From assembly GCA_021773835.1 (NCBI GenBank), contig JAJFJQ010000051.1, positions 248,001 through 312,000 on the forward strand: a stretch of DNA of 64,000 nt, in the 5' to 3' direction. Origin of the DNA: Gammaproteobacteria bacterium. GTDB taxonomy: Bacteria > Pseudomonadota > Gammaproteobacteria > Ga0077536. The position numbers and the translations under genes were made by a program. This document shows positions 18,107 through 27,470 of the stretch, piece by piece. Below the pieces are notes generated by a model that searched no databases, was not told the origin of the DNA, and was given only the letters and a program-made list of their open reading frames with translations. Each line of letters begins with the position of its first letter. Position 1 is the first letter of the stretch.

Positions 18107-19084
18107 TCACGGTAAGCCAACGCCCGGTTCCATGCCTTTCAAAAATTTAAACAAATCGCTGTCCGTCGACAGCACTAAAGTGGTGTTTTGCGAAATAATC
18201 GATTTGTATGACTGCATCGTCCGGGTAAATTCATAGAACGCCACGGCTTCTCGACTTTGGTTGTAGGCTTGCGCGTAGATCTCAGTCGCCTTCGCATCTG
18301 CGATGCCGCGGATCTCCTCAACTTCGCGATAGGCCTCCGATTGGATCTTATTGAGCTCGCGTACGCGGTTGCCCCGGATCCGCGCTGCTTCACCATTGCC
18401 CTCGGATAAGAATCGCTCTGCAATCTGCCGACGTTCACTGATCATGCGGTCATAGATCTTCGGGCGGACACTTTCGTTGTAATTTATTCGCTTAAATCGA
18501 ATGTCGAGTAATTCGATGCCAAACACCCGCACCTTCTCCGCAGCCGCGGTAAAGATTTGCTCCTCGACGAGTTCCCGCCCTTTGTGAATTGGGACCAGGG
18601 TGCCCATTTTCAGCTCACGCTCAGCATCACTGAGCAAGGCGTCGCGCAGCGGCTCACGATCCTTGGTCGTCCGGATGAGCTCGATCAACTCATGCTTGGC
18701 GACTGCATTGCGGGTTTCACTGCCGAGAATATCGTCGAGTCGAGATTGCGCACTGCGTTCGTCGCGCAAGCGCAGGAAGTATTGCAATGGATCGGTGATC
18801 CGCCAGCGAGCGAACATGTCGACCGCGATATAGAGTTTGTCTTTTGTCGGCATGTCAGACGGGTTGCCGTCCCATTCGAGTACCCGCTTTTCGATTGGGT
18901 TTACCTCTTGGATAAACGGCAATTTTAGCTTGAGTCCTGCGGTTGTGACGGGTTCCCCAACGGGCTTGCCGAATTGTGTGATGATCATCTGCTCGACTTC
19001 GCTGACCGTATAGATCGAACTTGCGGCGGCGGCTACCGCTATGGCGACGATCACTAAACCTGTCATTTGAATAATCCGGTTCAT
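18107..19084 (-). CDS. hflC: HflC, SPFH-domain modulator of FtsH
   Basis: 325 residues. One N-terminal membrane segment (MTGLVIVAIAVAAAASSIYTV) precedes a Band 7/SPFH domain with the HflC-typical EVEQMIITQFGKPVG and FGIELLDIRFKRINY, and a helical end rich in Arg and Glu (GEAARIRGNRVRELNKIQSEA). With HflK it forms a large cage around the FtsH protease in the inner membrane and tunes degradation of membrane proteins. The start ATG overlaps the hflK stop by 4 nt, showing a coupled operon. The usual upstream hfq-hflX genes are not present here. Confidence 0.95.
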   Translation of the reverse strand: MNRIIQMTGLVIVAIAVAAAASSIYTVSEVEQMIITQFGKPVGEPVTTAGLKLKLPFIQEVNPIEKRVLEWDGNPSDMPTKDKLYIAVDMFARWRITDPLQYFLRLRDERSAQSRLDDILGSETRNAVAKHELIELIRTTKDREPLRDALLSDAERELKMGTLVPIHKGRELVEEQIFTAAAEKVRVFGIELLDIRFKRINYNESVRPKIYDRMISERRQIAERFLSEGNGEAARIRGNRVRELNKIQSEAYREVEEIRGIADAKATEIYAQAYNQSREAVAFYEFTRTMQSYKSIISQNTTLVLSTDSDLFKFLKGMEPGVGLP

Positions 19085-20136
19085 GGCAGCTCTCCCCGAC
19101 GGCCATCGAGGTTGAGCAACGGTAGGATCCCCTGTGACTGTTCGTCAACGATGACCTTCGAGCGCAGGTACGGCATGACTTCTTGTAGGGTCTCGAGGTA
19201 AATACGGCGCCGAGTAACCTCCGGGGCTTTGGTGTATTCCGCGAGTAGGGCGTTGAAGCGCGACACATCGCCTTCGGCTTCGTTGATGCGTTTTATACGG
19301 TAACCATCGGCTTCGCGAATGCGTTGATCTTTCTCACCTTCGGCAAGTGGGATCACCTTGTTGTAATCACGACGCGCTTCGTTGATCAGCTTTTCCTTTT
19401 CTTGCTGTGCTTGGTTGACCTCATTGAAAGACTCTTGCACGGGTCCTGGGGGGTTAATGTTTTTCAATTGCACCTGATCGATGCTGATCCCCATGTCGTA
19501 TTTTGTCGATAGTGATTCCATTTTTGCCAGCGCTTCTGATTCGATCTCTTGGCGGCCAATCGTGATGACTTCATCGACGGTTCGGTCGCCCACGACCTCG
19601 CGCATGACGGACTCGGATACATCTCGGAGGGTCGCTGCAGGTTCGCGTACTTCGAATAGGAATTTTGCGGGTTCTGAGATGCGATATTGCACTACCCATT
19701 CGACTAGTGCTGCATTGAGATCACCGGTTACCATTTCCGTTTCGCGTTTGCCGTCGCGTGGGCTTTGATACGGATCGGTTGCGCCTGGGGTTGAGAATCC
19801 AAACTCCTGTTTCAGCTGGCGCTTCACCGGCACGATGGTCGCGACATCGATCCCGAGCGGGATCTTGAAGTGCAGGCCCGGAGACACCTCTTTGAGGTAT
19901 TTTCCGAATCGTTGGACAACCGCAACCGAGTCGCTCGGGACGGTGTAGTAGGCGGTCCATATTCCGAATACGAGGAGTGCGACTAGCAGAAACCCCTTCA
20001 AGCCTCGCGGTCCCCCTGTGGGCAATACGTTTCTAAGTTGATTGCGCCCGCTGCGAAAAAGATCCTCTACGTCTGGCGGCAGTGATCCGCCGTCGCCCCA
20101 GGGATTACCCCGATCGCCACCGTTACTGCGTGCCAT
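19081..20136 (-). CDS. hflK: HflK, SPFH-domain modulator of FtsH
   Basis: 351 residues. A Gly/Asn-rich start (GGDRGNPWGDGGSLPPDVED) is the usual HflK N-terminus, then one membrane segment (GFLLVALLVFGIWTAYYTV) and a Band 7 domain with GLHFKIPLGID, MVTGDLNAALVEWVVQY and the long helix EVNQAQQEKEKLINEARRDY. Partner of HflC in the FtsH-regulating complex. First gene of the pair; the 199-bp region before it is shared with the divergent frameshifted gene at 20336. Confidence 0.95.
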   Translation of the reverse strand: MARSNGGDRGNPWGDGGSLPPDVEDLFRSGRNQLRNVLPTGGPRGLKGFLLVALLVFGIWTAYYTVPSDSVAVVQRFGKYLKEVSPGLHFKIPLGIDVATIVPVKRQLKQEFGFSTPGATDPYQSPRDGKRETEMVTGDLNAALVEWVVQYRISEPAKFLFEVREPAATLRDVSESVMREVVGDRTVDEVITIGRQEIESEALAKMESLSTKYDMGISIDQVQLKNINPPGPVQESFNEVNQAQQEKEKLINEARRDYNKVIPLAEGEKDQRIREADGYRIKRINEAEGDVSRFNALLAEYTKAPEVTRRRIYLETLQEVMPYLRSKVIVDEQSQGILPLLNLDGRRGELP

Positions 20137-20335
20137 TTGAATATCCTTTGTCGCTTGGGAATGAGGTCATGGTGGGTTTCCGTAAACTGTACCGTTCGGC
20201 TTTCGCGTTCTGCATCTGGGAGGCCCAGGAGAACACACCGGGTCATGATATCGCTTCTAGCGCTTGGGCGTTCAACCGATTTTCAATCGGCAATTTATTT
20301 CTGCTAGGCTCGCAGCATCGCCGATAGCGTGCCTT

Positions 20336-21267
20336 ATGACTGATCATACCTTCACTCCGCGAGACGATTACTTTCATTTCGAGGAGATGGGCACAGACTG
20401 GTGGGCAACCGAAACCGCGTGGTATTCATTTCACCGGCCGGACCGTGGGCTAGGTGGCTGGCTGTATACAATGGTACGCCCAAACATCGGCACCGTCGCT
20501 GGTGGTGCATGGGTGTGGGATGCCAGCGCCCATTTACCGTGGGAGGCATTATATTCGGCCAATTACACGGCGCTTCGGCTATCCCCTGATACGGATCTGA
20601 CCGATTGTCACCTACCAACAGGGGTTTCGATGCGGGTACTTGAACCGTGTACGCCATCGGTTGTGATGATGGCGAGCGCCTGCAGGCAGACCTCGTGTTT
20701 GATGGGCTTATGCCGCCGGAGCCGTTAACTGCGGTGGGTTCGACCTTCGGTAGTGCCCATCATTATGACCAGCTAGGTCGCGTGACGGGTAAACTCGTCG
20801 TCCATGGCGAACGGATCGCGATCGATTGTATCGGCATGCGTGATAGAACCTGGGGACGACGCCCAGAGAACCGTCCGCGTCAGGCCGCCTATGTGACCGG
20901 TGCGGCAGATGCGTCGAATGGCTTTTTGGCAGTCACGAACACTCGACCCGAAGGCGATATGATTGCCTACGGATTCCTGCGACGTGATGGGGAAACCGTC
21001 GGTCTCGACAGTGGTGAACGTCACCTCGAGCGCGACCCAGAACATGGATGGGTCACCAAAGTCCGGCTCCGTGGACGAGATAATCAAGGCCGCGAGTTGA
21101 ACGCCATTGGGACACCGGTAAGCCGGCTTATCATTAATCGGCATACCTTTATCGATATCAACAGCCTGATGCGCTGGGACCTTGATGGGGTGCCTGCCTG
21201 GGGTGAAGATCAAGATATGTGGCCCGTACATCGCTGGGCGCGGAAACGACGTGAGCGCACCGCGTGA
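20336..21267 (+). pseudogene. frameshifted gene, AttH/CrtC-like or uncharacterised lipocalin-type protein
   Basis: Two frames form one protein. From ATG 20336 the first runs RDDYFHFEEMGTDWWATETA and on to SMRVLEP, then drifts into unlike sequence and stops at 20728. The second frame opens at 20644 and continues YAIGCDDGERLQADLVFDG to a natural end at 21267. The join falls near 20646, where one missing base in GAACCGTG would restore MRVLEP-x-YAIG. The joined product (about 310 residues) has the ETAWYSFH, GGWLYTMVRP and RDRTWGRRP elements of an uncharacterised family related to AttH/CrtC-type hydratases. It may be a true pseudogene or a sequencing slip. It precedes the acyl-CoA ligase gene by 55 bp. 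Confidence 0.7.
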
Positions 21268-21322
21268 GTTCGTCTGCCGCGCTCGCTTTGGTTATCGGAT
21301 GAACTAGGAGAGTCTTGCAGCG

Positions 21323-22984
21323 ATGGATTATTCCCCAATTCTGTCTCAACAACGGATCACGGCGATGACCGACGCCGGTCTATGGTCTAACCGTCTGGTG
21401 GTGGATCATTTGGATGAGATAGCCGCCGGGGATCCAACCGCGACGGCCGTGGTCGACAACAACAGTATGACTGGTGAGAGTACGCGCCTGAGTTATGCCG
21501 AGCTACAGGCGCATTCGGTTCGCATCGCTTGTGCGCTGTACGAACTCGGGGTTGAGCAAGGTGATGTAGTCGCCGTGCAATTGCCGAACTGGTGGCACTA
21601 TGCCGCAATCTACAGTGCCTGCGTTCGCATCGGCGCCGTGATTAATCCCTTGATGCCAATTTTTCGCGAGCGTGAACTTGAATTTATGCTCGGCCTTGCC
21701 GAGGCCCGTGTGTTGATCGTGCCGCGAGAATTCCGTGGTTTCGACTATCTGCCGATGGCCAATGGCTTAAAAGAAAAACTGCCGAGTCTTAAGCAGGTAT
21801 TGGTAGTTGGTGGCGCCGATCCGCACAGCGCCTTCGAGCGCATAGTGTTGGAACACCCATGGGAGACCACGGTGAACCACGAGGCGCTTTTTCAATCCCG
21901 TCGCCCAGATGCAAATGATGTTACCGAGATCATGTATACATCCGGCACCACGGGAGAGCCGAAGGGCGTTATGCACACCGCAAATACGCTGCTGTGCAAG
22001 GCACGGCTCGCGAGTGAGCTATTCGCATTTGATGACCATGATGCGGTCTTTATGGGCTCGCCACTGGCGCACCAGACCGGGTTTATGTACGCGTGTATTT
22101 TGTCGATATTCAATGGCAGCAAGTGCGTCCTACAAGATGTGTGGGAGGCCGAGGCGGCCACCCGTTTGATCGCTCAGGAACAGTGCACGATCACAATGGC
22201 ATCAACCCCATTCCTGAGCGACCTCGTCGGTGTTGCCGAGAGCAACAAGTTCGACATGTCGTCGTTGCGTTTGTTCTTGTGTGCCGGCGCACCAATTCCC
22301 CGGGTGTTGGTAGAGAAGGCCGCTGAAATCTACCCAAACCTTTATGTTATGAGTGCGTGGGGAATGACCGAGATGGGTTTGGCGACCGCCACCTACCCTG
22401 GCGATCCACCGGAAAAGGTCCTTGATACGGATGGGCGTGCAATGCCGCATCAGGCGGTACGAGTGGTCGACGATGCCGGCGCAATTGTGCCACCTGGGAC
22501 GGAGGGACGACTGCAATCGCGCTGCGCGACGGATTTTGTCGGATATTTAAAGCGCCCTGATGCCTACGAAGTTGACCGGGATTCGTGGCTTGAGACAGGT
22601 GACAATGCGCGCATGGATGCCGATGGTTATATTCGCATTACGGGCCGTTCGAAGGACATCATTATCCGTGGTGGTGAGAATATTCCAGTGGTCGAAGTAG
22701 AGGAGATGTTGTATCGGCATCCCGGAATTCAAGATGCGGCAATTGTCGCGATGTTGGACCCACGTCTCGGTGAGCGTGGCTGCGCTTATGTATCGCTACG
22801 AGCAGGAGTCGAACTCAATTTTTCAACGATGATTGAGTACCTAACCGCCGGTGGCATTATCAAACAATATCTGCCCGAACGACTTGAAATCATCGACGAG
22901 TTTCCGCGCACCCCGAGCGGCAAGATCCAGAAATTTAAACTCCGTGAGCGGGCCAAGAACTTACGGCCGGAAAACGATCGATGA
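21323..22984 (+). CDS. AMP-forming acyl-CoA synthetase
   Basis: The 553-residue protein carries all core motifs of the adenylate-forming family: the P-loop YTSGTTGEPKGV (about 206-217), SAWGMTEMG, the hinge DGYIRITGRSKDIIIRGGEN and the C-terminal catalytic Lys in PRTPSGKIQKFKLR. It activates a carboxylic acid to acyl-AMP and then acyl-CoA; the closest recognisable type is the medium-chain/cyclohexanecarboxylate-CoA ligase group. AGGAG lies about 10 nt before the ATG. Its stop overlaps the next start by ATGA, and that gene overlaps the third, so the three genes form one translationally coupled operon. Confidence 0.92.
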   Translation: MDYSPILSQQRITAMTDAGLWSNRLVVDHLDEIAAGDPTATAVVDNNSMTGESTRLSYAELQAHSVRIACALYELGVEQGDVVAVQLPNWWHYAAIYSACVRIGAVINPLMPIFRERELEFMLGLAEARVLIVPREFRGFDYLPMANGLKEKLPSLKQVLVVGGADPHSAFERIVLEHPWETTVNHEALFQSRRPDANDVTEIMYTSGTTGEPKGVMHTANTLLCKARLASELFAFDDHDAVFMGSPLAHQTGFMYACILSIFNGSKCVLQDVWEAEAATRLIAQEQCTITMASTPFLSDLVGVAESNKFDMSSLRLFLCAGAPIPRVLVEKAAEIYPNLYVMSAWGMTEMGLATATYPGDPPEKVLDTDGRAMPHQAVRVVDDAGAIVPPGTEGRLQSRCATDFVGYLKRPDAYEVDRDSWLETGDNARMDADGYIRITGRSKDIIIRGGENIPVVEVEEMLYRHPGIQDAAIVAMLDPRLGERGCAYVSLRAGVELNFSTMIEYLTAGGIIKQYLPERLEIIDEFPRTPSGKIQKFKLRERAKNLRPENDR

Positions 22985-23394
22985 CCGACGGCGAATTACT
23001 CCAGCGCTTATCGCGAACATTGAAACAGAAAATTGGTCCGGCTATCGAGGACGAATACCCAAAAACCCAAGCCTTTATGGCTGCCGTCGTCACGGAGAAA
23101 CTTGGCCGTCAAATTGCGCTTGCGCCGGCCCACGAAGTAGCCCAGCGTGCCGAATTTAGTGCGCTGCTCGGCGATTTAGATGATTTGCTGGATTTCAAAT
23201 CAGCCCCGCCGGCCTTACGCGACGCGCTTGTGGATTTTGGAGAAAACCCGGATAAGCCAACCTTATGCCGTGTCATTGAAGCGGCGTATGCGTCACGGCA
23301 AATTCTCGATGAGATGCGCTTTCGGAAACTGATGGCGCGCATCAGAGTGACGCTACGCGCCGATATCGATCGGCAGATGGAATACGCGGCTTGA
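22981..23394 (+). CDS. small helical protein of the acyl-CoA operon (DUF6285-like)
   Basis: 137 residues, no membrane segment or signal, rich in charged helices. I do not recognise a catalytic motif. Its place between an acyl-CoA synthetase and a phosphotransferase-like protein, with overlapping start and stop codons on both sides (ATGA and TTGA), matches the small DUF6285-type proteins often coded beside phosphotransferase-family and acyl-CoA dehydrogenase genes. A partner or stabilising role for the next protein is an inference from synteny only. Confidence 0.55.
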   Translation: MTDGELLQRLSRTLKQKIGPAIEDEYPKTQAFMAAVVTEKLGRQIALAPAHEVAQRAEFSALLGDLDDLLDFKSAPPALRDALVDFGENPDKPTLCRVIEAAYASRQILDEMRFRKLMARIRVTLRADIDRQMEYAA

Positions 23395-24434
23395 GTACGG
23401 CGGAAGACGTCGCGCAAATTCCTACGCGCATTCGCGATTACTTGCAGACTCGCTTAACCGACGCAAGCGATCTCAAGATGGAAAATGTCGAGCGCATCGC
23501 GGTCGGCTGGTCGCATGAAACCTGGTTATTCGATCTCCATTATCGAGACCGCAGTGGGCCGCAGCAAATGGGCTTATGTGTGCGGCGGGATCCCGGCAAC
23601 GCGTTGCTACGGCACTTGTCCGACCTCGAACAACAGTTTCGCGTGCTCGAATGTCTTGAGGCCACGGCGCTGCAAACGCCGAAGGCCTACTGGTTTGAAA
23701 GTGACACCGAAATACTCGGTGGTCCATTTCTGGTGATGGAGAAAGTGCCGGGCACGTGTCGGAATCCATGGGGACGCGAAGGGCGTGCCTACTATCAAGC
23801 TGCGGCCGAACGCGGTACGCTGCCCGCAAGCTTCACGGCGACGCTTGCGACCTTGCATTCTATTGATTGGCGTGACGCTGGGCTGGAATTTCTGGGTACC
23901 CCGGAAAGCGGACAGGGATTCGCGAAACGTGAGATTGCGAAGTGGCGCGAGTTGATCGCCTCGACCGAGCACCAACCAGAGCCGATCCTGATCGATCTAA
24001 TATGCTGGCTTGAAGACAATATTCCATCCACCGATCGGATCACGCTCGTGCATGGTGCCTACCGCACCGGCAATCTGCTCATCGACGACGATCGCATTTC
24101 CGCCGTGCTCGACTGGGAACTGCAGGTGTTAGGCGATCCCATGTACGACGTTGCCTATGTTTTGAGTGATCTCAATCGAGAGGGTACGCACTTGTTGTCC
24201 AACTTGGTCGAGCGTGACGCGTTCTTCTCGGACTACGAGGCGGCCACAAATACAACCATCGATGAATCGGCTTGCCGTTACTACAATGCCTTATACGCGA
24301 TGCGTTCCGCTGCCTTTTGGATGAGCGCTTCAGATCTATATGCGACCGGCAAGAGCGATGACATCCGGCTCGCGCGGACGGCTTGGTCGATCCCGGTAGT
24401 CCTGGAGCGGGCGGCGAGAGACCTCGGTTATTAA
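23391..24434 (+). CDS. phosphotransferase (APH/ACAD10-like) family protein with altered catalytic loop
   Basis: 347 residues starting at TTG 23391, overlapping the previous stop. The kinase-like fold is evident: an N-lobe with LGGPFLVMEKVPGT, the Brenner-type loop LVHGAYRTGNLLID and the metal-binding AVLDWELQVLGDPMYDVAY. In this family the loop reads HGDxxxxN, where Asp is the catalytic base; here the codon is GCC, so Ala replaces Asp, while Asn and the later Asp are kept. ACAD10-type relatives phosphorylate hydroxyacyl-CoAs (4-hydroxy acids) before beta-oxidation. The substitution suggests weak or lost kinase activity, or a binding role. Confidence 0.8.
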   Translation: MSTAEDVAQIPTRIRDYLQTRLTDASDLKMENVERIAVGWSHETWLFDLHYRDRSGPQQMGLCVRRDPGNALLRHLSDLEQQFRVLECLEATALQTPKAYWFESDTEILGGPFLVMEKVPGTCRNPWGREGRAYYQAAAERGTLPASFTATLATLHSIDWRDAGLEFLGTPESGQGFAKREIAKWRELIASTEHQPEPILIDLICWLEDNIPSTDRITLVHGAYRTGNLLIDDDRISAVLDWELQVLGDPMYDVAYVLSDLNREGTHLLSNLVERDAFFSDYEAATNTTIDESACRYYNALYAMRSAAFWMSASDLYATGKSDDIRLARTAWSIPVVLERAARDLGY

Positions 24435-24530
24435 TTCGAACAGGATCCGCGGGACCGACCGTCCCGATCGCATATGGCCATCTCGAACGAGGCAGGAATC
24501 TACTATTGAGCTGCCGGGCAGTGGTAACAA

Positions 24531-24743
24531 ATGAAAGACATAGCGCTATCAAAACAACAAGTCGAACTCTATAAAATACTCAAGTTCGAAGGCATCGCCC
24601 ATAGTGGCGGGGCAGCCAAATCAGCTATCTCGGAGGGTCTGGTGTCGGTTAATGGAGCGGTCGAGACGAGAAAGCGCCGCAAGATAGTCGCAGGCGATAT
24701 CATCGAGATTGGAGGACACAAATTCGGCATCCGACTTAAGTAG
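24531..24743 (+). CDS. S4-domain RNA-binding protein (YbcJ-like)
   Basis: A 70-residue protein that is little more than one S4 domain: QQVELYKILKFEGIAHSGGAAK followed by ISEGLVSVNGAVETRKRRKI and VAGDIIEIGG. S4 domains bind structured RNA, and single-domain forms such as E. coli YbcJ are thought to contact rRNA or tRNA. It stands alone 97 bp after the phosphotransferase-like gene and 68 bp before the DUF5062 gene. No strong ribosome-binding site is visible. Confidence 0.82.
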   Translation: MKDIALSKQQVELYKILKFEGIAHSGGAAKSAISEGLVSVNGAVETRKRRKIVAGDIIEIGGHKFGIRLK

Positions 24744-24810
24744 ACACATAGGCCGGTGTTGCAGGAGATGAGACCGAACAAAGCTCTCACAGGATCAGCT
24801 AGAGGTGGTT

Positions 24811-25047
24811 ATGAAGAAACTAAAAAATGAGAACCAGCTGGTAAAAAAAGCCATCGCCGATGGAATGAAATACGGAGAAGAACGTGGGGTTGTTGAGTTT
24901 GAACCAACTGACTCAGCCGCCGAGAAGATCGAGTACATCTACCGGCTGTTGGTCCACGACAAGATCATCCAACCGCTGCCCGAACTCGATGTTTCGCAAA
25001 AATCGATGCGTCATCGACTCGCGATCTGGGCTTCAAAGACGAAATAA
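24811..25047 (+). CDS. DUF5062 family protein
   Basis: 78 residues from ATG 24811, with GAGGTGG about 5 nt upstream; an in-frame GTG at 24805 lies within the ribosome-binding site. The start MKKLKNENQLVKKAI, the middle KIEYIYRLLVHDKIIQPL and the end MRHRLAIWASK follow the DUF5062 pattern known from Vibrio, Pseudomonas and relatives. Soluble and helical, function unknown. Its presence supports a gammaproteobacterial host. Confidence 0.82.
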   Translation: MKKLKNENQLVKKAIADGMKYGEERGVVEFEPTDSAAEKIEYIYRLLVHDKIIQPLPELDVSQKSMRHRLAIWASKTK

Positions 25048-25237
25048 GCGCTTCGGTAACGCCAAATTTTTCAGCGCCGTTTGACCATGTCGCCCCGCGG
25101 CGGCGTTAATTCTGGTACACTTCGCGCGCCCGCACGGGGTCATCAACCACACGTTCCCCACCAAACATAACCCTTATCGATTGCAGGTCGACAATTACGG
25201 GCGCTCGATTCAATCTTTAATCATCTGGTAGATACTC

Positions 25238-26848
25238 TTGATTACTACAGCAAACCTGTCGATTCAATTCGGCGCTAAACCTCTGTTCGAAAATGTTTCT
25301 GTCAAATTCGGTAACGGTAATCGTTACGGTCTGATTGGCGCAAACGGATGCGGTAAGTCAACGTTCATGAAAATACTGGCGGGTGAGTTAGAGCCAACTG
25401 CCGGTAATGTCTCGACTGATCCACATGTGCGAGTTGGGCAACTGCGCCAGGATCAATTCGCCTTCGAGGACTGTCGCGTGATCGATACAGTGATCATGGG
25501 GCACGCGAAACTGTGGGAGCTTACGCAAGAACGCGATCGTTTGTATTCGCTCCCGGAGATGAGCGATGAAGAGGGTGTTCGCGTCGCCGACGTTGAAGCC
25601 GAATTTGCCGAGATGGATGGCTACACCGCCGAGGCGCGTGCGGGCGAACTACTCGAGGGCATCGGCATTTTGGCCGATCAGCACGACGGCCCCATGAGTG
25701 CCATCGCGCCGGGTTGGAAGCTACGCGTGTTGCTGGCGCAGGCCTTGTTTTCTGACCCTGATATTTTGTTGCTCGATGAGCCGACCAATAATCTCGATAT
25801 CAACACGGTGCGCTGGTTAGAGCACTACCTCAACGGAAGTAAATCCACGATGGTGATCATTTCGCATGACCGTCATTTTCTAAACAGCGTTTGTACCCAC
25901 ATGGCGGATCTGGATTATCGCAAGCTGCACGTATTCCCAGGCAACTACGACGACTACATGACAGCCGCGACGCAAGCGCGGGAACGTATGTACTCGGACA
26001 ATGCGAAAAAGAAGGCCAAAATGGCGGACCTACAAGCCTTTGTTAGCCGCTTCTCCGCCAACGCGTCGAAGGCACGGCAGGCAACCTCCCGTGCACGCCA
26101 ACTTGAGAATATCGAACTTGAAGAAATCAAACCATCTAGCCGGGTCAGCCCGTTTATAAGATTCGAGCAAGCTAAACCCTTACGTCGACTTGCCGTCGAG
26201 GCGGTTGGCTTGAGCAAGGGATTCGATGACGGCCCCTTGTTTGAGAATTTGGACCTGGTGATTGAGGCAGGTTCTCGTGTTGCCATTATCGGTCCCAACG
26301 GCATTGGCAAAACGACCTTGGTGCGTTGCCTAATTGAAAATATCGAGATCGATCGAGGCGATATCAAATGGTCTGAGAACGCCCAAATCGGATATTTCGG
26401 GCAGGACCACGCCGAAGATTTCACTGAGGATATGACGCTCTACGAATGGGTTGCGCAGTGGCAGCCGCCGGGTGCCGATGAGCAACTGATCCGCGGCACT
26501 TTGGGGCGAATGTTGTTCTCGAAGGATGACAGCGAAAAGTCAGTCAAGATTGTCTCGGGCGGAGAAGAAGCTCGATTGTTATTCGGAAAGCTTATCCTGC
26601 AACAGCCGAATGTCATGGTGATGGACGAACCGACTAATCATTTGGATATGGAATCGATCGAAGCGCTTAATCTAGCGCTCGAAAATTATGCCGGCACATT
26701 GATCTTTATCAGTCACGACCGCGAGTTTGTCTCGTCTCTGGCCACTCGTATTATCGAACTCACTCCAGACGGTGTGATAGATTACAGCGGTACTTACGAT
26801 GAGTACTTAACGTCGCGTGTTGGTGGAGAGAATACGAAAGTAGCCTGA
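25238..26848 (+). CDS. ybiT: ABC-F ATPase YbiT
   Basis: 536 residues with two ABC cassettes and no membrane part. Cassette 1 has Walker [10 protein letters not shown] and [11 protein letters not shown]; its signature is [16 protein letters not shown] instead of LSGGQ, a feature of YbiT. The interdomain linker has [20 protein letters not shown]. Cassette 2 has [21 protein letters not shown] and [15 protein letters not shown] proteins act at the ribosome E site during translation. The start codon is [22 protein letters not shown] aligns residue by residue with the start of YbiT, and no other start fits. Confidence 0.95.
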   Translation: MITTANLSIQFGAKPLFENVSVKFGNGNRYGLIGANGCGKSTFMKILAGELEPTAGNVSTDPHVRVGQLRQDQFAFEDCRVIDTVIMGHAKLWELTQERDRLYSLPEMSDEEGVRVADVEAEFAEMDGYTAEARAGELLEGIGILADQHDGPMSAIAPGWKLRVLLAQALFSDPDILLLDEPTNNLDINTVRWLEHYLNGSKSTMVIISHDRHFLNSVCTHMADLDYRKLHVFPGNYDDYMTAATQARERMYSDNAKKKAKMADLQAFVSRFSANASKARQATSRARQLENIELEEIKPSSRVSPFIRFEQAKPLRRLAVEAVGLSKGFDDGPLFENLDLVIEAGSRVAIIGPNGIGKTTLVRCLIENIEIDRGDIKWSENAQIGYFGQDHAEDFTEDMTLYEWVAQWQPPGADEQLIRGTLGRMLFSKDDSEKSVKIVSGGEEARLLFGKLILQQPNVMVMDEPTNHLDMESIEALNLALENYAGTLIFISHDREFVSSLATRIIELTPDGVIDYSGTYDEYLTSRVGGENTKVA

Positions 26849-27244
26849 GCAACGGAGACAGCGTTTCATCGACGCAGGTCTTTGATTTCGCCGGCAGGCC
26901 ATCTGTCCGGATCGCTGGCCTTCCGTAGAACGCTGAAAATCATTCGTGATCAAGGTGACGCACGCCTGGATCAGTCGTCACTAGCGTCGCGTTGAGATCG
27001 TCATTCGGATTCAACTTCGCGCACGGTTGTGCGTTATTGCGATCACTGCTGCCCGGCGTGGCAAAAATGTTGAAATCAAAATATGATGTTTTCTACCCCG
27101 CTAGCATAAAGGCTCTCAAGATTCATTGATCTGCATCCACAGGTAAGCCGAAATCACGTGCTCTGGTTCACATTTTGTCAATAATTTTTACAAAACTGAG
27201 GCCAAAATTGGGTGCATTTTCTTAGATTCTTTACAACCGACATT

Positions 27245-27271
27245 ACGTCGTCTCGACGTTACTGCTGTAAC
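27245..27271. promoter_or_regulatory. two adjacent dyads, possible enhancer-binding sites
   Basis: ACGTCG-TCT-CGACGT (27245-27259) has perfect 6-bp arms. GTTAC-TGCT-GTAAC (27258-27271) has perfect 5-bp arms and abuts it. They end about 40 bp before the -24 element of the sigma-54 promoter, a little close but acceptable for binding of an NtrC-type activator. Assignment is by position and symmetry only. Confidence 0.35.
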
Positions 27272-27309
27272 TGTATGAAGTAGACGCAGAAGCGTTGGTT
27301 TGTTGATTG

Positions 27310-27325
27310 TGGAACGTAAATTGCA
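27310..27325 (+). promoter_or_regulatory. sigma-54 (-24/-12) promoter of the large PEP-CTERM gene
   Basis: The bases are TGGAACGTAAATTGCA. Compared with TGGCACG-N4-TTGCA only one position of the -24 element differs; GG and GC are exactly 10 nt apart. Transcription should start near 27336, leaving a leader of about 135 nt. In several exosortase-carrying bacteria PEP-CTERM genes belong to a sigma-54 (PrsK/PrsR) regulon, which agrees with this position. Confidence 0.75.
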
Positions 27326-27327
27326 GG

Positions 27328-27344
27328 GTAGTCCGACGGACTAC
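27328..27344. repeat. 17-bp perfect palindrome at the predicted transcription start
   Basis: GTAGTCCG-A-CGGACTAC has 8-bp perfect arms around one base. It covers the predicted start of transcription from the sigma-54 promoter, so it could be a repressor operator or a 5' hairpin in the leader. No second copy was found in the window. Confidence 0.4.
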
Positions 27345-27470
27345 TGACTAATTTGATCAAATACCGTTGGCAGATCCTAAGGTAGTTTCGGCAGGCTAAT
27401 AGTTCGCCAGAGCGGACATTGGGCGGTCGGGACCGACGCATAATCAGACTCACAAAATACGGAGATACTC

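Larger units (their letters stand above)
26849..27470. other. 622-bp non-coding region before the large PEP-CTERM gene
   Basis: No credible coding sequence. The first 250 bp are featureless remnants after ybiT. From about 27060 the base composition becomes clearly AT-rich (runs such as AATAATTTTTACAAAAC). The last 230 bp hold two dyads (27245-27271), a sigma-54-type promoter (27310-27325), a 17-bp palindrome at the expected transcription start (27328-27344) and a good ribosome-binding site (CGGAGATACTC) before the ATG at 27471. Confidence 0.7.
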
